Below are positions 7,890-15,291 of a DNA stretch of 25,126 bases, piece after piece. Source of the stretch: JdFR-22 sp964534325 (GTDB lineage: Archaea; Halobacteriota; Archaeoglobi; Archaeoglobales; Archaeoglobaceae); contig CAZHOR010000024.1 in NCBI GenBank assembly GCA_964534325.1, forward strand, positions 1 to 25,126. Direction: 5' to 3'. The position numbers were made by a program, and so were the translations under genes. The notes below the pieces were generated by a model. The model was not told where the DNA came from, did no database searches, and saw nothing but the letters and a program-made list of their open reading frames with translations. Position 1 is the stretch's first letter. Each line of letters begins with the position of its first letter.

Positions 7890-8132
7890 TTATTTCAGTT
7901 CTTTGCAGACCAGAACCCTTACAGGACATCTACAGAAATGTGAGTATCCGAAGCTTATACTGAAGGGGCATTTTGCTGGAGAACAATTTTTATCATCGCA
8001 TTTTATGTATGACTCAGTTATCAGTTCTCCTCGACACACACTCTGAAAGCCTGACTCATAGCACGCAAAGTTATAGGGACAAGATACTTCCTGTTTTAAC
8101 TTCTCCACCTTCTTCTCAAAACTTGTTCCCAC
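7890..8132 (-). CDS. Small cysteine-rich protein (80 residues, nine Cys)
   Basis: The GTG start at 8132 is supported by GGGAGGT eight bases upstream. Nine cysteines lie at residues 18, 24, 33, 45, 50, 55, 67, 69 and 76, with motifs CPYNFAC, CDDKNCSPAKC and FCRCP...C. There is no signal peptide or membrane segment, so it is probably cytoplasmic and binds zinc or an iron-sulphur cluster. I do not recognise a named family. The same strand carries the cytochrome gene downstream (100 bases away) and the PAS/GAF sensor upstream (92 bases), both with room for separate promoters. Confidence 0.72.
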   Translation of the reverse strand: MGTSFEKKVEKLKQEVSCPYNFACYESGFQSVCRGELITESYIKCDDKNCSPAKCPFSISFGYSHFCRCPVRVLVCKELK

Positions 8133-8224
8133 TGAACCGACCTCCCAACCTCATTCAATACAACTCTTATTTTTTATTTTTCATTTAGGTTTTCATTTTG
8201 GTTTTGGTTTTGATGCAATTAGAT

Positions 8225-9565
8225 TCAATGTTCGTGGTGTAAATTCTTGTTATCTCCTCTTGCTTTTTTGGTCAAGTTATATGTTTTGATCTCTTCTACC
8301 CTCAAAACGTCCAGCTCTTCTTTTATTCTGCTGGCGTGCTCTTTAATCTTCTCCAGGACGTCGTCTTTACTTTCGTCGCCCATGATTTCTATAGATCCCA
8401 ATATGACCGCCAGGGGGTTTCTTAGTCTATCTGCAGATTTGTTGAATTGACTTAAATTGGCTGCGAGCTGCTCCATAGCTTTCTGTTTATCCTGCTCTAC
8501 CTCGTATGCACTTAAGGCAAAAGCGATGTTTCTGGAGAGGTTTTTAAGCAAGGAGGTCTCTTCTTCACTGAAGGGAGAGTTAGAGTAAATTGTTAGGGCT
8601 CCGTAATTCCTGCCGTGTAAAAGAGGTATGGAGATGGCGTGCCCAACTTGAGGGCAATCTTCTTCACCTACATCCATCTCCATAGTTTCTCCTTGAAGGG
8701 CCTTTGACGTGTTAGGGCATCTTTTGGCCAGAGATTCGATATCCTTATCTTCAACACCCTCTGATGCCGGAAAGGTAATTCCTTCTTCTGTCTTGAGGGC
8801 TATAAACACTGTGCGGTACAATGAAGTTAATTTCTTGCAAGCAGATCTTAGTAGCAATTCAGGCCTGTTGTCCTTGGCTATGTGCTCATTGATATCTGAA
8901 GAAACCCTCAATAACCTGTTAAGCTTCTTGAGATGGGTGATATCCATTAAAGAAGCTACTGAATCGCCTCTTTCGGGTATAAGGTCTATATTAAGGTATA
9001 TGTTCCTCACAACGCCGCTCTTATTGAGAAGACGGAATTCATAGCTCTTGGGGACTTCTCCTTTCTCCCTTCTGGCCTGATGGTATTTTTTCATGCTCTC
9101 CAGGTCATCTGGATGGACGAATTCTGTCCAGCTCCTACCTATTATCTCGTCCTTGCTGTAACCTATAAGCCTCTCTGACTCTTCGTTGGCGAGAGATATA
9201 GTCGTATCATCTTTTACAACTATCATAGCGGTTCCCGTGCGCTCAAAAGTAGTCCTGTACCTGCTTTCACTTTCCTCTAAGGCTCTCTTAACTCTTTTTT
9301 GCTCGGAGATAACTTTCAAGAGATCGTTCCATCTTCTGACTGCAAAGATGGAGAGAGCGATCACCAAGGTTAAAAACACAGTAACCATATTAGTGGCTTC
9401 CCATCCCTCTCCGATGATAAAGTGCTCAATTTGGTGTAAGGGGTCAAAAACGAAAGTAAGAAGAAATACAAAGAAAACAATACAGGATATGATTACAATA
9501 TCCTTTAAGGAACTTCTATTGGTATGATAAATCTCTTTTAGCTTATTGTTAATGTGGAAGGGCAT
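8225..9565 (-). CDS. Membrane PAS-GAF sensor with a degenerate dimerisation domain
   Basis: The 446-residue protein has two transmembrane helices (about 23-39 and 60-76) and a coiled linker. A PAS domain (about 100-211, with GYSKDEIIGRSW and FVHPDD) and a GAF domain (about 229-355) follow. A C-terminal helical pair of HisKA type (about 361-430) ends it. Where a histidine kinase has HELRTPL, this protein has DRLRNPL, so the phospho-acceptor His is Asp379. No ATPase domain follows, and the frame stops soon after in KNLHHEH. It therefore senses a signal through PAS/GAF but cannot phosphorylate on its own; it may dimerise with a true kinase. ATG 9565 is chosen over TTG 9598 because GGGGGTC precedes it and a TATA-like TTTAATATATAATT lies at about 9609-9622. 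Confidence 0.82.
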   Translation of the reverse strand: MPFHINNKLKEIYHTNRSSLKDIVIISCIVFFVFLLTFVFDPLHQIEHFIIGEGWEATNMVTVFLTLVIALSIFAVRRWNDLLKVISEQKRVKRALEESESRYRTTFERTGTAMIVVKDDTTISLANEESERLIGYSKDEIIGRSWTEFVHPDDLESMKKYHQARREKGEVPKSYEFRLLNKSGVVRNIYLNIDLIPERGDSVASLMDITHLKKLNRLLRVSSDINEHIAKDNRPELLLRSACKKLTSLYRTVFIALKTEEGITFPASEGVEDKDIESLAKRCPNTSKALQGETMEMDVGEEDCPQVGHAISIPLLHGRNYGALTIYSNSPFSEEETSLLKNLSRNIAFALSAYEVEQDKQKAMEQLAANLSQFNKSADRLRNPLAVILGSIEIMGDESKDDVLEKIKEHASRIKEELDVLRVEEIKTYNLTKKARGDNKNLHHEH

Positions 9566-9683
9566 TACTTTAGTTCGACCCCCTATGGTCCTGAACAATA
9601 ATTGGTGGAATTATATATTAAACAGGGAGTTTCCCTCATGATGATGACAGGGGGTCTCTTATATGCACCCAATAGCTGACGAT

Positions 9684-10181
9684 TTATAGATCCATCAGAA
9701 GGATATTAATCCTGTTGGATAATTTAAAAAGAGTTTCGTGCTCCTCTCCCGCCACATTCTGCAATCTGGTCATCTTTTCCTCATCTATTAATTCATACAT
9801 CCCCGGGCAGAAGTAGTCCACGCAAATTATTTCTCTTGCCTTGATCTTGCACCCCTTCATTCCCTGGAAAAAGCATCCATCTTCTATCTCCCTCTCTGTG
9901 GGCATCTCGTACCCCATGAGGAGATTGACCAGCAAGGTTCTCTTATCGTACATCCTATCGATCTTTCTGCTGCAGCAACTACCGGTCTTCTGAGCGCACT
10001 TTGTGCACTCCTCTAAAGTCCCGGCATTCTCCATTTCCCTGTATGTCTCATCAATACTATTATTCAGAACAGTTAGTAATCTTTGAACCTCATCATCCTC
10101 AAGAATTATGTCGCCGTAGCGAAAATAGATTTCCTCGGCCCATGCGATCTTCTCTGTTATAGAGATGTTCTCATAGTACAT
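9684..10181 (-). CDS. YkgJ-like Cys-cluster protein
   Basis: The 165-residue protein carries eight cysteines in the arrangement of the YkgJ/Fe-S cluster family. C59-x2-C62 and the pair C69-C70 come first, then C103, C111, C120 and C125, the last in the motif VDYFCPGMY. The family is thought to bind a metal or an iron-sulphur cluster. The enzymatic role is unknown. The ends are all-helical with no membrane segment. No Shine-Dalgarno lies before ATG 10181, but an AT-rich TATA-like TTTAAAAC lies about 25-30 bases upstream, so the transcript is probably leaderless. Confidence 0.72.
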   Translation of the reverse strand: MYYENISITEKIAWAEEIYFRYGDIILEDDEVQRLLTVLNNSIDETYREMENAGTLEECTKCAQKTGSCCSRKIDRMYDKRTLLVNLLMGYEMPTEREIEDGCFFQGMKGCKIKAREIICVDYFCPGMYELIDEEKMTRLQNVAGEEHETLFKLSNRINILLMDL

Positions 10182-10292
10182 GAAGGAAAGCAGAAGATGA
10201 GTTTTAAATTTTTAATTTTATTCGTCGAAGGAGTGAAAAGTTCCGTGGAGTGAAAAATAGTATTTGAGAATTATTATCAAAAATTGTTGGGA

Positions 10293-10568
10293 CTAAACGA
10301 AAGCAGGTCTCGCTTCTTCTATCACGTCGGACTTGTGTATTTCCTGGACATCTGCTCTGGTATGCTTTCTTCCGTGTGCATAGTGTTTGGCTTCGACCAC
10401 CACCATGCAGTACTTGGGGCATTTTCCATCTTCCAGGACGCTGGATTTGAGACATGTCTCATAATTGGTGCAATCTACAGTTTCTGCTCCTTTACTCCCG
10501 TCGACACCTATTATTGCGTTGATGGTGGAAAGAGACACCCTGTAATATCTATAATCTTCACTCATCAT
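10293..10568 (-). CDS. Small four-cysteine protein of unknown function
   Basis: The 91-residue frame starts with two adjacent ATG codons (10568 and 10565). Four cysteines form two pairs, DC-x5-C (33, 39) and C-x3-C (50, 54), in a segment ending KCPKYCMVVVEAKH. This pattern suggests a zinc or iron-sulphur site. The N-terminal part alternates polar and beta-prone residues, and the C-terminal part is charged. It has no known family that I can name. It lies 82 bases after the nicotinate phosphoribosyltransferase gene on the same strand. An AT-rich stretch in that gap could be its own promoter. Codon pattern and Cys spacing favour a real gene. Confidence 0.58.
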   Translation of the reverse strand: MMSEDYRYYRVSLSTINAIIGVDGSKGAETVDCTNYETCLKSSVLEDGKCPKYCMVVVEAKHYAHGRKHTRADVQEIHKSDVIEEARPAFV

Positions 10569-10650
10569 AGTGGATTACCTTAACTCCCTACAATTAGTTA
10601 AGCCTTTTCAAATTATTATGATTATGAAGGATTAATAAATATTAATAAAC

Positions 10651-11787
10651 TTAATGAAGGAACTCCTGCTCCAATCCCTGCTCTTTAACAGCTTTCATCT
10701 GTCTTAGAGATCTCTCTCTGGCGGAAGACATGTCCGAACCCTTTAAGATCTTACCGTTCTCCAGATATTTTTCTATCAGCCCGCTTTCACCCGCGTCTTT
10801 GAAAAGCCTTACTTCACTTTCCAGCTCATTCTTTCTGATTACCTGTTTCATTCCGCTTCTCTTCCCTCTTTTGGCAGCGAATTTTTCTTCTCTCTCCACA
10901 ATATCCATGGCGAAATCAACTGGTCCGGCGCCGGAGATGAACGTCCCTACACCGAAACCATCCACCAGATCCCTGACTTTCAGGAGGTCGTCCACGCCCA
11001 AACCTCCGCTGAGAATGATCTTGACGTCTTCTCTACCCCGTATCTTTAGCTCCCATCTTACTTCTTCTATTATCTTCTGGATGTTACCCCTACGGGAGCC
11101 GGGAGTATCGAGTCTGACCCCATCAACTCTGCTGATGTTTTCCACTGCCATAACGGTCTCGGATTTTTCGTCAGAATAAGTATCTACCAGCATTATTCTG
11201 GGCACATCCTGGTCAACCACTTCATTAAAGGCTTTCCACGCCTCCAGCTGCCCACCAAAAGATATTATGAGTGCATGAGGCATGGTCCCTACACTGTCAA
11301 TCCCCAGATATTTTTCGGCCGCCACGTTGCTCACCCCGTCAACACCACCGATATAAGCAGACCGCTCCAGCATGGCAGCAAGACTGGGGTGTTGCCTTCT
11401 GGTCCCAAATGAGAAGAGGGTCTTATCTTCTGCAGCGAGCTTCGCCCTGAACGCGTTAGTGGATACACCGCTGGCGTGGCATATGAAACCCAGTAATGAA
11501 GTCTCGAATCTGGCAAAGTCAGCATAATTACCGGTCAGGGTCATAACCGGCTCATGAGGATAGAATATACTCCCTTCCGGCATGGCATAAAGGTCCACAG
11601 GAACCCCCTCAAGCAATTCCAGGACATCGTTCAAACCAGTAAATATTCCCCATTTGGATGCAGTGACCTCGGCAACAACACGGGGATTCATGTTCTTTTC
11701 CTTGAGGATCTTATCCGTCCAAACAAAGTATTTATCAGTTGGTATACCTTTCTTGATATCTTCATCTGAAACCCTGAGAAACCTCAT
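10651..11787 (-). CDS. pncB: Nicotinate phosphoribosyltransferase
   Basis: The enzyme joins nicotinate with phosphoribosyl pyrophosphate to give nicotinate mononucleotide, using ATP, in NAD salvage. The 378-residue sequence matches the archaeal type. FGTRRQHP lies at 127-134, GTMPHAL at 167-173, the PRPP-side loop VDGVRLDTPGSRRG at 221-234 and the phosphate-binding SGG at 260-262. The length is close to that of archaeal homologues. The ATG at 11787 overlaps the stop of the MazG-like gene as ATGA, which indicates translational coupling. The C-terminal 60 residues are charged and carry no recognisable extra domain. Confidence 0.93.
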   Translation of the reverse strand: MRFLRVSDEDIKKGIPTDKYFVWTDKILKEKNMNPRVVAEVTASKWGIFTGLNDVLELLEGVPVDLYAMPEGSIFYPHEPVMTLTGNYADFARFETSLLGFICHASGVSTNAFRAKLAAEDKTLFSFGTRRQHPSLAAMLERSAYIGGVDGVSNVAAEKYLGIDSVGTMPHALIISFGGQLEAWKAFNEVVDQDVPRIMLVDTYSDEKSETVMAVENISRVDGVRLDTPGSRRGNIQKIIEEVRWELKIRGREDVKIILSGGLGVDDLLKVRDLVDGFGVGTFISGAGPVDFAMDIVEREEKFAAKRGKRSGMKQVIRKNELESEVRLFKDAGESGLIEKYLENGKILKGSDMSSARERSLRQMKAVKEQGLEQEFLH

Positions 11788-12071
11788 TTATCACACCTGC
11801 ATGGATTACTACTGCACTTGATGCAGTAGTCAGGATATTTCTTATTTACTTCTTTTTCTACATCGACATCATAGAGATTGGCTATGGATATAGTCCATGC
11901 AAGCACGTCAGCAACCTCTTCTCCCACGTTTTCGCCTTTTCTTAAAGCCTCTGCAAGTTCACCAACCTCTTCTACCAGCCAGAGCATGGTCTTATCCGCA
12001 CCTCTATCACTATCTCTGGCATAATATAGGTCATGGATCATTTTCTGAAAATCTTTGAGGCTAAGGCTCAT
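11784..12071 (-). CDS. MazG-like nucleotide pyrophosphohydrolase
   Basis: The 95-residue protein has the MazG fold signature: helix WLVEEVGELAEALRKG, with EExxE for magnesium, followed by EEVADVLAWTISIANLY, with the ExxD metal ligands. It should hydrolyse a nucleoside triphosphate to the monophosphate and pyrophosphate, in house-cleaning or in control of a specific nucleotide. A short C-terminal CxxCxxxxCxC tail may bind zinc and is not part of the core fold. It is the middle gene of an operon, 29 bases after the acylphosphatase gene and overlapping pncB. Being next to NAD salvage suggests, but does not prove, a role in nucleotide balance. Confidence 0.85.
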   Translation of the reverse strand: MSLSLKDFQKMIHDLYYARDSDRGADKTMLWLVEEVGELAEALRKGENVGEEVADVLAWTISIANLYDVDVEKEVNKKYPDYCIKCSSNPCRCDK

Positions 12072-12100
12072 GATATCACATCGACATTACTATACAACAT

Positions 12101-12373
12101 CTAATACCGAACGGTAAAATTGGAGAACTCTCCAGTGGCTTCCCTCTGCATACTCTCCACCTTCTTGACTATGGCGTGGACAGGACCCTGTCTGATGGTA
12201 GATAAGAACTTTTCAAGCTGCTCATCGCTACCCTCAGCCACCAGAAAAACCTTGCCATCATTCATGTTCATAACGAAACCAGTGACCCCTGATTCTTTGG
12301 CCATCTTCCGGGTATAATACCTGAATCCAACTCCCTGGACTACTCCACTTATATAAGCTTCCAATCTTCGCAT
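12101..12373 (-). CDS. acyP: Acylphosphatase
   Basis: The 90-residue protein hydrolyses carboxyl-phosphate mixed anhydrides such as acyl phosphates and carbamoyl phosphate. GVVQGVGFRYYTRKMA holds the phosphate-cradle loop and the catalytic Arg18. The TGFVMNMNDGKV segment holds the catalytic Asn36, with the usual 18-residue spacing. The length is standard. GGGGGTC lies upstream of ATG 12373. It heads the acyP, mazG-like, pncB operon. Confidence 0.95.
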   Translation of the reverse strand: MRRLEAYISGVVQGVGFRYYTRKMAKESGVTGFVMNMNDGKVFLVAEGSDEQLEKFLSTIRQGPVHAIVKKVESMQREATGEFSNFTVRY

Positions 12374-12732
12374 TCAATTAGACCCCCATGAAGGGGAATA
12401 AAATCTTTACCTCAAGAGCAGATATGCCTGTGAAGGATGATAGGTAACTATGTTTAGGATAAAGACCGGGGTTAAATTTTCGGCTCAGGGCATATGAATA
12501 ATCAAAGTGCTCTGCAATGACCTGTACAGAACTACAAAGCCAGCCGGTGGCTGTTCACGCTGTGGTTTTAAGACGATTATATTTTTATACTATCGACACA
12601 ACTTATTTTTAATACTCTTCTGGGGTTTAATATAGTTGCCATTTATTTGATTTGTAAACAACCTATCACTATGCAACAATATTTTATTAAGTATAGAAAA
12701 ACTTATTAATTGAATAATTATATGACGGTGGC
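12374..12732. other. Intergenic region between divergent genes
   Basis: No gene is evident in these 359 bases. A short hairpin AGCCA-gccgg-TGGCT lies at about 12538-12552. The last 130 bases are AT-rich and hold the promoter of the downstream plus-strand regulator. Possible RNA genes were looked for and not found. Confidence 0.4.
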
Positions 12733-13434
12733 ATGAGCAAAGTGGTACATATAATGCCGGTTGGCCTTAATAAAGATAGGCTTTTAGAGAGTATAAGGCA
12801 GAGTGGTTATCCTATTCAAAAAGTATATCTTGTGATGGGCAAAGATAATGAATTGAGTGGTGAGGACGAAGTTTACAGAGTTTCAGAGGACATAGAGAAG
12901 ACTTTAAGTGTTCTGGTTGAAGTGGAGAAGATATACGTGGACAAGCTCAACGTATATAGCGCTGCACTGGATATGCTTGGCGTTGTCAAGAAAGAGGTTG
13001 ATGAAGGGAATAAAGTGCTTATTAATGCCACGGACTCTCCCAGGACCTTGTGTATCGCCTGTTACGTTTCCGCTCAACTTTCGGGCAACACGTTGTATAT
13101 CGCTATGCCCAAATACGAGAACGGTAACGAAGTAGGCATCTCCGACGTGATCAACATACCAATACCGCCCCTAAAGAAGATCAGCGACGACAAGCTCACA
13201 GTAGTCAAAACAGTCCGTGAACAGGATGGAGAAGTAGAATCAATTAACAGGCTAATAGACCTCTTCGAGGGCAAGACAGACAACCAGAAGAAGTACATGG
13301 CCCAGAGAGCCAGAATGAGCTATCACCTCAAGGGCCTGGAAGAAGACGGTCTGGTAGAGATGCATAGAGAAGGCAAGAACGTCAAGATAAGGCTCACCGA
13401 GCTGGGTAAAGCTTACGCTCTAATGGCGAATTAA
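12733..13434 (+). CDS. CARF-like/winged-helix regulator (HFX_2341/DUF6293 type)
   Basis: The 233-residue protein has an N-terminal Rossmann-like domain of the CARF group. VHIMPVGLNKDRLLESI forms the first strand and helix, and LINATDSPRT forms the ligand-loop strand at about 96-105. The Asp-Ser-Pro there takes the place of the usual Gly-rich turn. The domain ends near residue 150 after LYIAMPKYEN. A winged helix-turn-helix follows (about 168-230, ending VKIRLTELGKAY). Such proteins are known or predicted to bind a nucleotide signal and control transcription. GGTGGC precedes ATG 12733 and the upstream DNA is AT-rich. No CRISPR or cas gene is near, so the ligand and target are not indicated. 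The family call is from the overall pattern and is moderately sure. Confidence 0.75.
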   Translation: MSKVVHIMPVGLNKDRLLESIRQSGYPIQKVYLVMGKDNELSGEDEVYRVSEDIEKTLSVLVEVEKIYVDKLNVYSAALDMLGVVKKEVDEGNKVLINATDSPRTLCIACYVSAQLSGNTLYIAMPKYENGNEVGISDVINIPIPPLKKISDDKLTVVKTVREQDGEVESINRLIDLFEGKTDNQKKYMAQRARMSYHLKGLEEDGLVEMHREGKNVKIRLTELGKAYALMAN

Positions 13435-13561
13435 GGTTTAGGCCATAACTTAAGCTTTATCCCTCACTCATTATTTATGAGCTGGTAGGGAGTAATTAGT
13501 TGATAGTTGGTCGGAGAGCCTGAATAATAAGAAAAATAATAAAAAAGGAATAGAGTCGGTT

Positions 13562-15190
13562 TCAGTCTTCGTCTTCGCCCATACTGGGCCCGCCTTTAGG
13601 CCCTGATTGCATTCCTTTTCCTGAAATGACGTCATCTATTCGCAGTATCATGGTTGCGGCTTCTGTTGCTCCACTTATTGCCTGTTTCTTTATCTTTAGT
13701 GGCTCTATAACTCCAGCTCCTTTCATTTCCTGAACTCCGCCCGCGAACACATTGATCCCGGCGGTTACGTTGCCTTCCTCGTGCGCTCTTTTGAGCTCCA
13801 CTAGAGAGTCTATAGGATCGTAACCTGCGTTGTCGGCCAGTGCTCTGGGAATGACTTCCAGTGCATCTGCGAATGCTTCAGCAGCGAGTTGTTCTCTACC
13901 ACCGAGGGTAGGGGCCCATTGTCTCAACCTGAGGGAGGTCTCTATTTCTGGGGAGCCTCCTCCAGCTACCACTTTACCGCTTTCCACTGCAGTCTTGACC
14001 ACCTTAATGGCATCGACCAGAGATCTTTCCACTTCATCGACGATGTGCTCTGTCCCACCTCTCACCAGTATGCTTACTGCCTTGGGGTTATAGCAGTCCT
14101 TGACGAAGATCATTTGTTCATCGCCGACCTTCTTCTCCTCTACCACTCCGGCACTGCCCAGGTCTTCTGGTTTGATGTCCCTCAAGTCGGTAATTATTTT
14201 TCCACCGGTTGCTTTGGTCAATTTTTCCAGGTCGCTCTGCTTTACTCTCCTAATGGCCATAATGCCTTTCTTGGCCAGATAATATTGAGCGAGGTCGTCA
14301 ACACCCTTCTGGCACATCACTACGTTGGCCCCGGTATCGATTATCCTGTTGACCATGTCCTTGATAGTCTTTTCTTCCTGGTCGATGAACCTCTGAAGCA
14401 TTGATGGGTCTGTTATACTTATTTCAGTATCTATTCCGGTCTCTTTCACTTCAAGAGCCGTTCTGAGTAAAGCGATTTTAGCGTCCTTAACCCTGGTGGG
14501 CATTGACGCATGAACTATTTCCTTGTCGATCACTATTCCTTCTATCAGCTCTGAATCCTGAATAGAAGCTCCCTGCAACTTTTCCAGCTTGATGTTTTTA
14601 TCGTCAACCTCGTAACCATCATTCGCCTTCTCCGCAACTCTCTTGACTGCTTTGACCACTAATTCACCCAGATGCTCTACAGCGTATTCCGAATGCTTGC
14701 CTGTAATTGCTGTGGACGCTATTTTGGAAAGCGTGTTCTCATCATCCACTTCAATGTCGATAGCAATGCTGTCCATGACCTCCATAGCTTTTGCTGAAGC
14801 CAGTCTAAAACCCCTGACGATAAGGGTGGGGTGAACATCCTGGTCCAGAAGCTCTTCAGCCTTTTTCAAGAGCTCTCCAGCGATAACTACTGCAGTAGTA
14901 GTTCCGTCACCAACCTCATTATCCTGAGTCTTAGCTACTTCTATTATCATCTTGGCAGCGGGGTGCTCCACATCCATCTCCTTGAGTATGGTCACTCCAT
15001 CATTGGTGATGACCACGTCTCCTATGGTGTTCACCAGCATTTTGTCCATGCCTTTAGGACCCAGTGTAGTCTTTACCGAGTTGGCAATGGTCCTGGCTGC
15101 CATAATGTTCAAGTTCTGGGCATCCTTACCCTTTGTTCTTTGGGTACCTTCCCTGAGAATGACCACAGGTGTACCTTGTAATATTGCCAA
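13562..15190 (-). CDS. ths: Thermosome subunit (group II chaperonin)
   Basis: This 542-residue ATP-driven protein-folding chaperonin subunit forms double-ring cages in the cytoplasm. The apical, intermediate and equatorial segments are complete. TTLGPKGMDKMLV lies at about 41-53, NDGVTILKEMD at 63-73, the ATPase motif GDGTTT at 94-99, and a GGGSPEIE segment in the C-terminal equatorial part. The C-terminus ends GEDED rather than with a Gly-Met run. Translation starts at a TTG (15190) with a strong GGAGGTGA at 15196-15203. It lies 100 bases downstream of the arcS stop on the same strand, but it has its own TATA box. Only one subunit gene is visible, and other subunits may lie elsewhere. Confidence 0.96.
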   Translation of the reverse strand: MAILQGTPVVILREGTQRTKGKDAQNLNIMAARTIANSVKTTLGPKGMDKMLVNTIGDVVITNDGVTILKEMDVEHPAAKMIIEVAKTQDNEVGDGTTTAVVIAGELLKKAEELLDQDVHPTLIVRGFRLASAKAMEVMDSIAIDIEVDDENTLSKIASTAITGKHSEYAVEHLGELVVKAVKRVAEKANDGYEVDDKNIKLEKLQGASIQDSELIEGIVIDKEIVHASMPTRVKDAKIALLRTALEVKETGIDTEISITDPSMLQRFIDQEEKTIKDMVNRIIDTGANVVMCQKGVDDLAQYYLAKKGIMAIRRVKQSDLEKLTKATGGKIITDLRDIKPEDLGSAGVVEEKKVGDEQMIFVKDCYNPKAVSILVRGGTEHIVDEVERSLVDAIKVVKTAVESGKVVAGGGSPEIETSLRLRQWAPTLGGREQLAAEAFADALEVIPRALADNAGYDPIDSLVELKRAHEEGNVTAGINVFAGGVQEMKGAGVIEPLKIKKQAISGATEAATMILRIDDVISGKGMQSGPKGGPSMGEDED

Positions 15191-15195
15191 TTAAA

Positions 15196-15203
15196 TCACC
15201 TCC
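15196..15203 (-). promoter_or_regulatory. Ribosome-binding site of the thermosome gene
   Basis: On the minus strand this reads GGAGGTGA, five bases before the TTG codon. It is the strongest argument that TTG 15190 is the true start. Confidence 0.85.
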
Positions 15204-15230
15204 ATAAATGAAGTTAGTAGAACAGTAGTT

Positions 15231-15242
15231 CTATATATATTT
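15231..15242 (-). promoter_or_regulatory. TATA box of the thermosome gene
   Basis: The minus strand reads AAATATATATAG, about 41-52 bases before the start codon. It predicts a short leader of roughly 15-25 bases containing the ribosome-binding site. Confidence 0.6.
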
Positions 15243-15291
15243 ATGCATTAGAGTAGTTTATTATAAAAGCTTATAAAAGACTGAGACCCCT

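Noticed and set aside
12549..12562. TTCACGCTGTGGT shared with the transposase at about 75-88
   Set aside because: A 13-base match is expected by chance a few times in a window of this size, and neighbours do not match.
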